Shown piece by piece: positions 35,941 to 47,792 of a stretch of DNA of 64,000 bases. The DNA lies in assembly GCA_015039315.1 (NCBI GenBank), contig WIDE01000002.1, positions 817,391 through 881,390 on the forward strand, in the 5' to 3' direction. The first letter of the stretch is position 1, and each line of letters opens with the position of its first letter. The DNA comes from Clavulina sp. PMI_390. Lineage: Eukaryota > Basidiomycota > Agaricomycetes > Cantharellales > Hydnaceae. The notes beneath the pieces are model-generated. The model made no database searches. It was not told the origin of the DNA and was given only the letters and a program-made list of their open reading frames with translations. Both the position numbers and the translations under genes were made by a program.

Positions 35941-36749
35941 ATGTCGGTGGCATCCTCTTCCATGCTGCGTTCGTCGCTCAGAGTGATTGGGACCTGTGTT
36001 CCGTCCTCTTCACGCACTCCCTTCGCCCAACGGGCGCTGTCGTCCGCCCGCTATGCGTCATCAGTCAGCGAAAGCGTCGCATCTTCATCCTCATCTTCCT
36101 CATCGCATCCAGCACCCCTATTACCGAGCCAACCAACCATGGTAGAAAGCAGAGTTCCGACTCATTCTCAACCCCCTCCACCACCAAAACCCGCACGCGC
36201 TCGACCACGAATCAAGTCATCCAAAGCAGCTCTTTCCCTCGTGCGTTTCTCTCTCTCCGCTACAGACATGCGACAGCCTCATGCGTGGTAGAGCTCCGTT
36301 CTAATCCTTTCTCCTTGAATGCTATTCATCTATAGACTTCGGATGCTGTTCAAAGACTACAAAATCTGCTATCGGGGCCTACGCCCCAACTCATTCGAAT
36401 AGGCGTGAAGAACAAGGGGTGTGCGGGTATGCAATACCACCTCGAATACGTCGAGAAACCCGGCAAGTTCGACGAAGTCGTCGAGCAGGACGGCGTGCGT
36501 GTTCTCATCGACAGCAAGGCGCTGTTCTCCATCATTGGGAGTGAGATGCACTGGCAAGAGGACAGGCTGAGGTAAGTCATTTCGAAACGATCAATAGCCC
36601 GTTTCCCTTGGCGGTCCGCCATTCCATTTTTGCTTATCGGCTATCCCTTTTCTTCTTCCCCGTACAGCGCCAAGTTTGTATTCAAGAACCCCAACATAAT
36701 AGACGAATGCGGTTGTGGAGAATCTTTCAATATTGCTGCGACCTCGTAA
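35941..36749 (+). CDS. ISA1: Mitochondrial iron-sulfur assembly protein (A-type carrier)
   Basis: Isa1 helps make [4Fe-4S] clusters for mitochondrial enzymes such as aconitase and lipoate synthase. Three exons (35941-36240, 36336-36571, 36668-36749) close in phase to 205 residues. The first about 90 residues are Ser/Arg/Pro-rich and serve as a matrix presequence, longer than usual, with a run of eight Ser and a PPPPPKPARARPR stretch. The HesB/IscA domain follows: TSDAVQRLQNLL, IRIGVKNKGCAGMQYHLEYV, GVRVLIDSKALFSIIGSEMHW and NPNIIDECGCGESFNI. All three cluster-binding Cys are present (GCAG and CGCG). An upstream in-frame ATG at 35839 exists; 35941 was chosen because it directly precedes a normal presequence. 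Confidence 0.95.
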
Positions 36750-37340
36750 AAGTGTGGCGCAGCCTACGTGGACACATCTTATACTATACACTCTGCTATT
36801 TGTGCTTTCGTCCTCTCACCAGCTTAGACACCAGGCATATTACCGCGCCCTGACTGTTTTTTCTTATCACCACGACATGTAATTCCCACTGCTCGACTCT
36901 CTATCTGAGCATCTACTACTACCCCCTCCTCACACAATCAAATCACCCTGTATCACTTTTGGCATCCGTCACGAGCATTCTAGAGCTGGGTTCGATAGCC
37001 AGCCAGTCCATTCGTTCACCGTAAACAACAAAAAGAGCACGAGTACATGGGGCAAGGACTAGTTGAAGGGGGTATAAGGCCCATCACAAGCAAGCAAGCA
37101 AGCAAACAAGAAAGAATCAGAAAGGGCTCAGCACCAATCTGAGAAGCCCCTAAAAATGAGTGGTGTGATTGAGGTGATGAAGAGGGATTGCAAAAGGATT
37201 TCAAGACTAGCATCAAAGTGTGGCACCAAGTCCAATAATGGAGGTGTGATGAAAGCATAAACAAGCAGAGTGAGAAAGCACAGTACATCGAGGGGGGCGG
37301 AGAGATTAGGCAGAGTCATAAAATAACGAGACGTCCACGT
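36750..37340. other. Convergent 3' region, ISA1 / GID1
   Basis: About 590 bases between convergent stop codons. It holds a short CAAG repeat near 37088-37115 (AAGCAAGCAAGCAAACAAG). The two open frames on the minus strand at 37016-37319 have no recognisable content, so I read the stretch as untranslated. Confidence 0.5.
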
Positions 37341-40300
37341 TCACTCCTCCTGGAGGAGCTCACGCTCAATATCAGCATATGCAGCAGCACCTGTCCCAGT
37401 CAGGCCCAGGTGCATGACCATCGCCGCCGTGTGCTCATACGCACGCTCGAGGACAGGTCGTGGATGCCGCCCTTGCGAGGCTAGAACAAAATATCAGAAT
37501 CAGCCTCACATATGACTCGACAAAGAGAAAAACAAACACTGACCAAGAATGCCTTCATTGACAGCGATCGCGAGCTCTATCCTAGCTTCATGACTTGCGA
37601 GATGGCCAACCTCACCCCCAACGATACGTGGGTCGACATAGGCAACCAAAGATACGGTCAGCTGGAACAGACTCTGTACACGAGGCCGCTCATCCGCGCC
37701 GTAATCTGCGTCCAGCTGACGGCCAAATGCCATAATGTGGTCCATCGCAGCTTGCGCAGCTGAAGACGATGCAGAGGTTGATGCAAAGAGGGACGGCTGT
37801 GAAGAGGATCCGTCCGTGATTAGACCGCGCGGCTGTGGTGGGCTTGGAAGGAAAGCGCGAATCCGAGGCGGTGCGTGGGCCGGCGTCGCTGGCGCCATTG
37901 ATGGTGGTGGCATAGCTGATGCGAACTTGGCGAGAGAGCGGGAGCTAACGCCATTGCTCGCATTCCGAGCTGCGGTGACGCTCTCAGCGGCCACTGCTAG
38001 GATTGACATACCGGACATTGGGCTATGGGTGGGAGAGGTCGAGGAGGAGGATGAAGTAGAAATAGGGATCAGAGGACGAGATATTGCCATAGGCGGGGTA
38101 GGCCGTTCAGGACGTTGGGGGGTAGTATAGAGCGCAGCGCGGGAGACTGGAGGCGGGCTTCTAGGCATCCAACTGGGTGGGAAGTGCGTAGGCGAAGGGG
38201 GAGAGTGCAAGAGCTGATCTTGTACTGCACGATGGTCTGCAGCGTCGATATCATCGTCGTTCTCATCAATGTCCATGGCGTTCTCCTCACCGCCAGCGCC
38301 TTCATCGTCGGCATCTTCTTCGTCCTCTTCTTCTTCGAATACATCCGTTGGACGGCTATGTGCAAGCGCAGACCGGATGGGCATCGAGGCTGGTGGGGTA
38401 GGGGTCGGAATAATGGGAGCCTTTCCCTTGTCGACCTTCGACGACATAGGGGAAGGCCGAGGCTCTGCCTTTGCTGCTGCTTTCACAGCGTCGGAGGCCT
38501 CAAGGACCAGTTCCACAAACTTGCGACACCGAAGGCGAAAGAGCAGCCAGCCGCCCTCAGCCGAGAGCGCTTCAGGATATCGATCGCCCATGGTGTCAAT
38601 GACAACATCAATCTTTCCGTCCAGGAGGGCAGCTTCGATTCGTTGCCTAGCGAGTATGTCCGCTGTTTGACTGAGGGCGAGGACTTTAGAGTCCGAAATA
38701 GGAATCTCCCTACTTGATGATGAATTTGTTGAAGAGGAGAGTGCTGCAGCAGTGGTAGAACGAGCCGCCAAGCTGAGACGAAACGCCTCCGCTGTCCCGG
38801 CATATCCATGATGGCTCAAGTAGTCCATGATAATCTTCTCAATGGCCTCCCGAGTGTCATTTTCAGCGGTCCGATTGGAATCTGGCTGTGTTGAGGATGA
38901 AGGGACTGAAGGCGTTTCAAACTTGATAGAGTTGTGAGACCATGCTACGGGCTTCGATTGGATTCCAAGCCACGTTGCATTTCGCTGGAGGTGTGCATGG
39001 GATTCAATGTCGTACTTGAAAGGCGCATGCCCGAAGTTTGCGCGAATTGCTTCTCCGGACGAGCGCATGCCGATCATTGGGTAGAGCTCTCCATCAATGT
39101 TCTCAAAGACATGACCTAGAAGAGCTGTAAGATTACTTTGGATCACAGGGTCGATGGTCGCTCTGCGCCACGTACCAAGGAATGCGCCGTTCTTGGTATA
39201 GAATGCTCGGCCGATTGTAAAATCGACGCCACAGCCAACAATGTCCCCAGCTGCATCGGAATCAGTGCCTGAGCAGACTCTACACAAACAAGGATAACGC
39301 ACTTGTGAACTTTGGCCCGTATCGCTCGCCAGTGTCTTTTGAGGCAAACGAGTGTCCATCGTCCCCATGATAGCCCCAAGATTCTCGAGGACGCACCGGG
39401 CCACGAGTTGTTTGTTCCCATCCTGGGAGCCGTTGTAATGATACTTGACTCGAACCGAAACTGACAAGATTCAATGGATTAGCGAGGCACTTGCGCCAGT
39501 GAAACGATTGACAAACCCAAGTCCGATCTCTCTATAGATAGATATAGGGTCAGTATGCAAAGGCTTACACCAAATGAGAATGAGAACACACACCCTTTCT
39601 GCCCTCTCTGCAGAACCTCTATCTCGTAATAGTAGATACCGCACGCTCTTGGCATGGGGAAATTCGCCCTCACGGCGGCGGCATCTCGGTCGCCAGAGCT
39701 CACAGCACCTAGGAGGGCAGTGAGGGGCATATCAATTTCCTCATCTAATTAATGGTATGTACCCCAAGCGATCGCTTCTTCACTCACCAGAAAAGCTGAC
39801 TTCACGTCCGTCTGGGGAGATATGCAAGTGTGTACTTCGATCCTCATCATTCCATTTTGTCGGCAATTGAATGAACTCCTCTTGAAAAGGTTGTTCCGTC
39901 TGACCAAGGCCATTAGCATTGCTTGCGGTGGTGCTGGCTCGGCGGCGTGACGGCTGCGGTGGTCTCCGTTCGCCATCACTGTCCTCGCTTTCCTCATCAC
40001 TAATGAGCATGGCAGCCGACTGACGGGCCGACATCGCGGCTGCGGCGCCCATAAACGACCCCCCATGGAAAGACACGGGGACCCCAACCGAAGGATGGTG
40101 ATGCATGGTTGAGGAGAAAGACGAACGCGAATTCCTCCGTGCACTGCTGCTGCTGGTGGTGCTCGATCCGGCATGGCCAGAAGAATAACTAGAGTTGTTC
40201 GAATAAGGATATGGAGTGATTTGTAGGTACCGCTTAAGGCCAGTCTGCTCAAGGTATGCTGGAAGCGGGAAAGAAATGAAGGCAGCGCTGGCCTCGCTAT

Positions 40301-40820
40301 AGGAGGATGCGCCGTGGGCAGCCCCCGCACCCAGATGTTGGGAGGGGGAGCCAGGCACGCCGGAAGCTTGGGACGATGCTTTTAGATGCTGGTGGAGCAT
40401 GGACGTGCTTCCGAGAGACATGCTGTGGCCATGGCGTGAGGACCCACTATTGGTGCTGCTGCTGGGAGCTCCGGTGCTGCTGCTTGCGTTGGCAGTGAGC
40501 ACGGTTGCGCTGGCACTCCCGCGCCGACGACGATCAATGCCCGCTCGCGAAGAGGACGGAGAACCGTTGGTTCCATTATTACTTGTATTTAGAGACGAGA
40601 CGGGCGATGGGGGTACCGTACCCCGCACGATGCGAGGCTGGAATTGAGGCGGAGTATGAAGCGAGACGGATGATGATCGGGGCATTGATGAGCTCAGGGG
40701 GGTCGAGGGCATCGCAAAGGAATCTGACGACATGCTTGGCGCTGTCCCAGATGTTGAGCGCGAGGCAGCACGAGGCCGGCCTGGGCCATGAAGGTGATAG
40801 TCTCGGACAGGGGACGACAT
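37341..40820 (-). CDS. GID1: GID1/Vid30 - RanBPM-like subunit of the CTLH/GID ubiquitin ligase
   Basis: Gid1 is the scaffold of the GID (CTLH) E3 ligase that marks gluconeogenic enzymes and other targets for decay. A disordered Ser-rich N terminus comes first (start at 40820). The SPRY domain then includes ACGIYYYEIEVLQRGQKG, EIGLGFVNRFTGAS, SWGYHGDDGHSFASKDTGE, GDIVGCGVDFTIGRAFYTKNG and LYPMIGMRSSGEAIRANFG. LisH (IIMDYLSHHGYAGTAEAFR) and CTLH (ILARQRIEAALLDGKIDVV, then WLLFRLRCRKFVELVLEA) follow. About 230 residues of low-complexity acidic and Ser/Pro-rich sequence are inserted before the CRA domain (LFQLTVSLVAYVDPRIVG; ERAYEHTAAMVMHLGL). Six or more exons; stop at 37341-37343. Confidence 0.93.
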
Positions 40821-41284
40821 CTGGCCACCGTCGTCGACACTGGCCCGCCTCTCAGGGTATTATGACAGTTCGATCTACGACGAGACTTCAGTGACTACCT
40901 CTGCGATTTGTGACAAGTTTGTTGGGTGGGTGCTGATGCTGATGATGCTGATGCTGCAGCGAATGTGAGTTCTATCACGTTCAGATGCCGTTGTTTGGGA
41001 AATTCCCACGTGACACACCCACTCTCTCTGGTGTGTCTGCTTCCCCAGGAAATCCGAGCCGCTGCAAGTCAGGCACACACACGAGTTTGTACTTGGCGCG
41101 CTCGATGAGATGAGGAGCTCAGGCATCACACTGTTTGCGATAGACCACGCAAGAAAAAAAAGGTATTCCATCGACACGTACGACTTGCATTACACAGTAC
41201 GCGCGCACACAGGGGAGCAAAAATACAGTAGATAAGGTGATATCAAAAGGGGAAAACAACAAGTCCAAGTCCAAACGTCTATAT
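40821..41284. other. Region between GID1 and the secreted Gly-rich protein
   Basis: About 460 bases between the GID1 start and the 3' end of the next minus-strand gene. The part at 40920-40960 is a TGATGC-type repeat (TGCTGATGCTGATGATGCTGATGC). It should include the GID1 promoter and the neighbour's 3' region. No gene seen. Confidence 0.45.
40926..40957. repeat. Short TGATGC/TGCTGA microsatellite
   Basis: A run of TGATGC-like hexamers and TGA/TGC trimers of about 30 bases lies in the GID1 upstream region. It is noncoding in the gene models here. Confidence 0.6.
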
Positions 41285-42746
41285 TTACTTGACGGTGATG
41301 TAGATCATGTCATCAACGGAACCGTGTTGCTAAAAGACAAAATCGAGTAAGTCACCAGTATCAGGTGTGGCAAAAATGGGGGAAATACGTACAGCAACAG
41401 CCATCATGACGGGCTGATGGTTAGAGCAGGTGTTGATTGAGGCAATACGGTACACGCCAGCAGCGAGACCACCAGCGACAGTAGCGCTAAGCTGGCCACC
41501 GACGGCGGCGGCGTTCAAGCCCTTGAAGAAGGCAAAGACGTTGGGGTTGGTGACGGCGGTCTGGGTCAACGAGGTCATCTCCTCAACGACAATGTGCGAG
41601 TGGCCAATGACAGTGCCGGAGCCATCGACCTGGCAAGGAGCAGCATAGTAGTTTGCGTTGGCGTTGACGAAGTTACCCGTAACCATGTTGCTGATAGCCA
41701 TCGTGATCGTGAAGTTGGTGTTGGCAGGGACGGTATCCAAGTTCTTGGGGGAAACAAACTTGGAAGACACCATCTTGTCGGTTTGGATGATACGACCCAT
41801 CTAATGAAAGATAAAGTCACTGTCAGCATCAGTGTGTAGGGATGTTGAACGAATGAGTGCGTACGATCGTGGGGTTGCAGGAGCCAGTCTTGATCTGTTC
41901 GCCGTTGGTAAGTGGGACACCGGTTTGGGTGGCACAGAAGTTGATGAAGTTGTTCTGCGAGGTCAGGGACGGGACCTGGCCGGCTTCAGCAACTGCCTGG
42001 CCGTTCTGGTTGAGACCGGGCTGGATCTGAGTCTTATCCAGGGCTATTTTGGGAAAGAATGATAAGCGAGACGAGATAAGACGTGAATTCGGGGAAGTGA
42101 GCACGCACAAGTCGAGGTCTGCAGCGAAGTGACCTGTGCAGCCGTTAGACCAAGGTTAGACCCCTCGGAGCCAGGGGTGGTGTTGATAGTGGCAGTAGCA
42201 GCCGCAGCCGTTGTTGATGTTGATGAGGCGGCGACAGATGATCCCTAGAAAAAAGAGCACCATGCAAATTAATACCTGGCGCATCAGAGAGGAATTCATC
42301 CGCCGTACCTTGCCACCGCCACCTGCGGCCAGACCGGCAGCGCCTGCTGCACCAGCGCCAGCAGCAACACCTGCTGCGCCTTTTCCACCAGACGAGGTAG
42401 TAGTGGTGGTCTTGGCGGCGGTGGTTGTCTTGGCTGCGTTAGCGGCAGTGCTAGCCCCACCCTTGCCAGTGTTCTTGCCACCAGCACCACCAGCAGCCTT
42501 GTTGCCACCTTTGCCACCACCAAACCCACCGAAACCACCTTTACCGGCACGGCCCTAAACCATGGATAAAAGATTTATCAAATCAAAAGTCAGCCACCAA
42601 ACCCACATCGCGACGACCAAGATTGATTTCCCACGTACGTGATGGCGGGCCTCCAGTTCATCAGACCCCGCAACGGGGATAGCAATGGCAACCACTTGCT
42701 GAGCAAGGAGAGCAGCGATAGAAACAGCAGCGAACGAGAACCTCAT
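41285..42746 (-). CDS. Secreted Gly/Ala-rich protein with a conserved C-terminal domain, unknown role
   Basis: The start at 42746 gives a signal peptide (MRFSFAAVSIAALLAQQVVA). The mature part opens with EARHH and a low-complexity Gly/Lys/Ala/Thr tract (GKGGFGGFGGGKGGNKAAGG and similar). A conserved domain follows across several introns: QVPSLTSQNNFINFCATQTG, IKTGSCNPTI, MGRIIQTDKMVSSKFVSPKN, ANTNFTITMAISNMVTGNF, IGHSHIVVEEMTSLTQT, FFKGLNAAAVGGQLSATV, GVYRIASINTCSNHQPVMMAVA and QHGSVDDMIYITVK at the end. Agaricomycetes commonly carry similar secreted proteins of unknown function (from memory). Conserved Cys and the beta-rich pattern suggest a cell-wall or extracellular role. The promoter side is strongly C/T-rich, as in highly expressed fungal genes. 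Confidence 0.82.
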
Positions 42747-43546
42747 TGTGATAACAAGTTATTTGTGTAAAAGAGCTCGGAGACCGGTGTGTGTGTTGTG
42801 AGGAGAGGGAAAGTGACAGGAATGCAAGGAGAGGTGGATCGAACCAGTCGATGGAGAACGAAAAGAAACTGTGAAAAGATGTCGTCGTCGTCAGCGACTT
42901 TCGGAGCATGAAGACAAGTCGAGAAGACATACAAAGCAGAAAAAAAGCAGCGCAGCTGCTGAAGACTGAGAAAGACAATGCACCGAGGCAACGTTAGTGA
43001 GAGCTTAAGAGGAATGCCGGCGGGAGGGGACTCACAAAGAGGCAAGAGGGGGGGAGAAGGGGAGGGTGGTGGGGGAAATCTTGGCATTCTCGTTGTACTT
43101 ATAAATGAGGGAGACGGCGCCCAGGTGACGGTGTGATGATTGTGATGGAGGATGATCAAGATGCCAACTGTCTCCATTTTCTACCGGATCCGGGTTTGGC
43201 TGGAGATCAGACGACAGGCCGATCGCCGTGAATGGTCCCCCTGATGTGGCCATGCGAACATGGTTGCTGGGTTGCTGTGGCAGTCGAGGCTGGAAAATGA
43301 GGTTCCTCATTTCCCATAGATGAATTAGTTTTTTAATTCCAGCTTGCGCGGCGCATCTCAATGTTCCATCCGTCACGAATAGGCCAGCACAGCAAGATTC
43401 AGACAAGCGCTGATGCAAAAATAGCGATCATGTTGATGCACACACAGCGAGTACACATACAGATAGACATCGAGGTACATGGGATGATGTGGAAAATGAT
43501 GCCCTTGTCGCATCCCTTCACTACCACGATCATCATAATTGCGGCT
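42747..43546. promoter_or_regulatory. Promoter and 3' region between two minus-strand genes
   Basis: About 800 bases upstream of the secreted-protein gene. On the minus strand it is rich in C/T, with a CCCCCCTCTT-type tract near 43045-43075 just above the likely transcription start. This is typical of strongly expressed fungal promoters. Long minus-strand open frames here follow the base bias and show no domain. No other gene is seen. Confidence 0.5.
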
Positions 43547-44250
43547 CTATTTTGAGCTTTCGGCCTGTGTCAAGAGAAAAAAAAGCGGGAGGCTTATTAT
43601 TAGCATGCATGCTATGCCATGTGGCAATCACACAAAAAAAGGAACATGGAAACATCGAACGAACTTTGATTCCGCGCACAGAACATGAACGAGGTGATCA
43701 CCTCGGTCTCCCGAACACTCTCTGCATCATAGCGACTCTGGCATATCGTTGCCATCGTTGTGTGGAGGTCATCGAGATCGGCCAGTATTGGCTTTCGCAT
43801 ATTCGTCCAGACTGACTCTTCTTCCAGCCTTGAACTGCGCCGCCGGTCCCGGTTCAGGCGTCCGTCCCCTCTCCTACGCCCACCTGGGGGGATACCACCA
43901 GTCGACATGCCAGCCGATGGCGACGGAGGTGCTTCACGACGAGCAGTAGGCGGGTTGAGCAGGTTGGAGGGAGGGGAAGGTGTCAAGGGTGAGGTAGGGA
44001 GCGGGAACATGGGCGGGAGGGCGTCAAACTTGTCAAGAAACAATCGAAGCTCATCATCGGAGAGCCGCAGAAAGTCTATCTTGGACGTGTACTCGTCGCG
44101 AGGATCGCCTGCAGCAACAAAGTCGTCGCGTCTTGCTCTCTTTGCACTGGTTCCGTCGTACAAGGGCTCGGGTGCACCACGCTTGCGGGGAGGTGGCCCG
44201 CCATTGGAATCGACGCTCTCGTCATCGCGCCTTCGGTACTTGGGTGGCAT
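43547..44250 (-). CDS. Unknown small Arg/Pro-rich protein (188 aa)
   Basis: Not recognised. Two exons (44250-43702 and 43564-43547) join in phase; the last codes only for AESSK and the stop. The N terminus is basic with RRRDDE, PPPRKRGAP and KRARRDD, which suggests nuclear import. A compact stretch, SKIDFLRLSDDELRLFLDKFDALPPMFPLP, looks like a short helical docking motif. A Pro/Ser-rich linker and an Arg-rich block (GGRRRGDGRLNRDRRRSSR) follow, then a second helical patch, PILADLDDLHTTMATICQSRY. Its promoter is shared with the divergent gene at 44476. It may be a small chromatin or RNA-associated protein, but this is inference. Confidence 0.65.
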
Positions 44251-44475
44251 GGCGGTATAGGCAAAGATTAGGTGGGGTTAGAACGACGTTTTAGCGGGCA
44301 GAGGGGACGCAAGGCGCTGGCTTGGTGCTCGTGTGTGCTTTGGTGCTGTTGACAGCGATCCGGTCACGCCCTTTTTGCGAGTGTGACTTGACTCACCCGA
44401 CTCTCCGCGCCCACCAGCCCTCTTGCCTGCACACACGACCTACACGCAGGTCTTCGTCGGACATGACCCTCGGTT

Positions 44476-45712
44476 ATGTCGCTCAATAGCAGCGCCCATC
44501 ATCAACACAATCCTTCTCCAGAACCTCAAAGTTAGTGTGCACTGTACTGCCGCATCATGGATCTGAACATTCATCATCCCCCTCCTGCTGCGCTACCCAG
44601 ACAGTCTATCCCCACCACTAGTGGTTGACACCGCTGAAAATGAACCCGATGCTATTGAATCTAAATTCCATGAAACCATCTACCCTGAGCCTTTCGAGGA
44701 CATGCAACCTCCTAGCATCACATCCGAAACAACCTCGGCGAGCGTCGATGAGCCACCGTCCCCAGTCCCCTTTTCGCCCGCCACCCAACCACGCGTGACG
44801 TTCAAGGACCGTGTCCGCATATCATCTGGCATTCGCGTGGGCCACCGCCGCTCCAGAACAACTCCCGAAGTTCGGCCTGCCTATAGCAATACGCTGAGGC
44901 CTAACCGTGGCTTGACGTCCTCGCGTGAACGCCTCCTCTTTGCGGCCGAACATGCTAGCAGCTTATCGGAAGGTCTCAATGTAGACAGCCAGTCCCCATC
45001 CCGCTCGCGGAGCTCGTCGTTCTCAGACTCTGCTGCGTCATCCATCTCTGCTCCACTCCGACCCCCATCCCTCGTCACTCCCCATGCATATGCTGCGTCT
45101 GTGGGTGGCAGGCTACAGGCCCTCTCCCAGCCCTCGACGGAAACCAACAACGATACCGGTGACGGCCGCTCCTCTCTTTCTAGCATCATAAATTCCTCCG
45201 ATGCTTCATTCTTCCTGGCCGGACTGCGAGGCTCCATTAAGCGCGCCAAGCCGCAACGTGCTGCTCGTCCATCCTCTCTTGACGCGGACCTTGCTGCAAG
45301 TACTCAGCAGCAGCAGCAAAACGGCGGCAACGGCATCGATAGCCCCTACGATTACGACACTGATGACGACGATCTTGACGAACACACGCCATTACGGCGC
45401 GCAAAGGTGTCTCGGAGAAACCGGCGCACACTTCGGAGCGTAGCGCGCCGCTATCACGATGAAGAGGAAGACGAATGGGCCTGGCTGCTCTGCTTGTCGC
45501 CTCAGGTACGTGCCCAGGCTCTTGCTAATCTGACCGGGCTATCATTGAGTGGATGCTTGTCCGCGAGTTTCCGAATTGGGCCTTCGATGCATTTGCTAAC
45601 TTGCTCCTGCCTTCCATAGTGGTGGCCATGGTGGTCTAGCCTCTTCCCTTTCAATCGTTGCGCGGCCTCACCCTCGGAAGAGGAAGGGAGTGGGGATGAA
45701 GGAACGAGATGA
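44476..45712 (+). CDS. Unknown Ser-rich disordered protein with a Trp-rich C-terminal end (343 aa)
   Basis: Not recognised. Three exons (44476-44530, 44622-45505, 45620-45712) close in phase. Most of the chain is disordered and Ser/Pro/Arg-rich, with phosphorylation-type blocks (SPSRSRSSSFSDSAASS) and a Gln run (QQQQQ). Near residue 200 is a more ordered piece, SDASFFLAGLRGSIKRAKPQ. An acidic stretch (YDYDTDDDDLDEHTPL) and a basic stretch (RRNRRTLRSVARRY) follow. The third exon gives WWPWWSSLFPFNRC after AWLLCLSPQ, an unusual aromatic patch that could sit at a membrane. The gene is divergent from the one at 44250, with 225 bases between. Function unknown. Confidence 0.68.
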
Positions 45713-45979
45713 ATCCTAGCCGCCTTCTAGCGTTGTATCCCTTTTCGCCTTCCGTTTTGGGTGGCTTTTTCTGTGTTTGAGCTTTCTTTCTTTCTTTTCG
45801 CAACTCGCTCCCACTTACTCTCAAACGATTGGTGTAATGTCGCTGCTATGCCCTACTGTATTGTTCAGTATTGTATGCCTCAAATATGGTTTTGTTTCAG
45901 TGCTCTACACGAGTAAAAGTACACATATACGATTGTGCTTATTTTTGAAGATGGGTGGCGGCGTTCCAGATAATAGTCA

Positions 45980-47792
45980 TCATGCGCTAGTGGGAGCGCT
46001 CGGTTTAACCATCCCAACAGGCATATTTTGCAGCGGGGGGAGCAAACTGGCTGCTGCTTGTCGCGCATTCTGCATCAGAACATGGCTAAGTAGGGAAACC
46101 AATACGTAACAAGCAATAAATGATCAGTCCCGCATTTCACATAATAAACGATCAATCATGCAGAGAGGATAAACGAAAAAGCAACGTACTCCATAAGCAC
46201 CATAGCTACCATTCCCTCCACAATCGGGACGGCCCTCGGGACGACGCAGGGATCGTGTCTTCCACGAGCGGCCAGCGACCCAGCGGTCCCGTCGTATTGA
46301 GCAGTTGCCTGTGCCTGGGATATCGTTGCTGGGGACTTGAACCCGACACTATAGTAATCGGTGGTTCGGAAGGGGAGCGGGTGGGTGGAAACTCATCAGT
46401 GAGGGTGCCACGAAGCAACAAGAGGAGTTTCCATTTGCAAAACGAGGAGGGGAAATAGAAAAAGAACTGATTACACACCGGAAATAGATATCTTGTCCAT
46501 TAGTGATGCCACCTTGGATCCCGCCGCTCCAATTAGTCGACGTAGCGAGGCCGCCGCCCTCCTTCTTGACAAACATGTCGTTATGCTTGCTCCCAGGCAC
46601 CTCCGTCCCGCGGAAGCCTGATCCGACCTCAAAGGCTTTGGTGGCTGGAATGGAAAGCATGGCGTGGGCAAGCGCAGCCTCAAACTTGTCAAAGACGGGC
46701 TCGCCAAGTCCTGCAGGGACGTTGCGAATAACACAGGTGATGGTGCCGCCTATCGAGTCGTTTGCTTCTTTCGCGCGGATAATGCGCTAATGATAGAAAA
46801 CGAAGACGAAGCAGGAGAAGAGAAGCAGAAAATAGCAATGGCGACGGTGACGGTTTTAGAACTGGCAACCATGGGCAACAGCGACGATCGCCTCTAGAGA
46901 CAAACATACCTGTGTCATTCTGTCAGCAGTTGGAATGTGAGGACATCTGGTCGGATGCGCGTCCACCTGCTCCCTCGAGACTGTCTTTAGGATTGAGAGA
47001 AACTCGGGGCTGAGAGCATCCTCGACCTCGTCGTTATCATCATTTCCGACATCGGCTTTAGCGGAAACGAACGACGGAAGGTGTATCTTGCCAACCGATG
47101 ACACGAAGGCAACAATCTCAATACCGTAGGCAAGTTTGAGATATTTCTCCGCGATAGCACCCGCCGCAACGCGACCTATTCAATCAAAAAGGCGTAAGAA
47201 TAGTTTAGACTGGGAGAAACGAGACGTGGTGGGCTGCTAAAAACACGTACCAATCGTCTCGCGCGCACTACTTCTCCCACCACCGGAACTAGCTTTCACA
47301 CCGTACTTCTCCAGATAAGTCCAGTCGGCATGACTCGGGCGCGGATAGAGATCGGTCTCGGAATAGTCGTGTGGCCGTTGGTCTTTATTCTGCACTAGAA
47401 GGCCGATTGGTGTGCCCAAGGTTACGCCCTTCTCGATTCCAGATTGGAGCTGCACGGCGTCCGCTTCGTTGCGCTATGATATTTCCATAGTAAATCGAAA
47501 TGCGACTCGCACTCCCATGAGGCAATAAATTGGGCGCAAGCCAATGACTCACGGGTGTGGTCAAGTTGCTCTGTCCTGGTCGTCGTCGATTCAACTGAAC
47601 CTGGACATCCTCTGGCGATAGCAGCATTCCCTAGGCGTTGAAACATTGGATGTCACAAGACGATGGATCGAGTGGGGAGGGGATCTCATCGAAAAAACTC
47701 ACCGGTGGCATGCCATCAATGATGCATCCAACCGAAGCACAGTGGCTCTCACCATACGTGGTGACCCGGTAGAGAGTTCCAAAAGTAGACAT
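45980..47792 (-). CDS. ARO2: Chorismate synthase
   Basis: The last enzyme of the shikimate pathway turns EPSP into chorismate, precursor of aromatic amino acids; it needs reduced FMN, and fungal forms are bifunctional with their own flavin reductase activity. The start at 47792 gives [20 protein letters not shown], followed by [11 protein letters not shown] (first signature) and, after an intron, [20 protein letters not shown]. Further exons encode [38 protein letters not shown] and [13 protein letters not shown], then [20 protein letters not shown]. The later part has [39 protein letters not shown] and [15 protein letters not shown]. The end reads [13 protein letters not shown] with the stop at 45980-45982. 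About seven exons. Complete by eye. Confidence 0.96.

Noticed and set aside
37016..37319. Two overlapping minus-strand frames with hydrophobic residues
   Set aside because: They lie in the convergent 3' region, have no family match by eye, and arise from low-complexity CAAG/CTTG sequence.
42743..43177. A 144-residue minus-strand open frame rich in Pro and Ser
   Set aside because: It lies in the C/T-rich promoter of the secreted-protein gene, and its composition follows the base bias.
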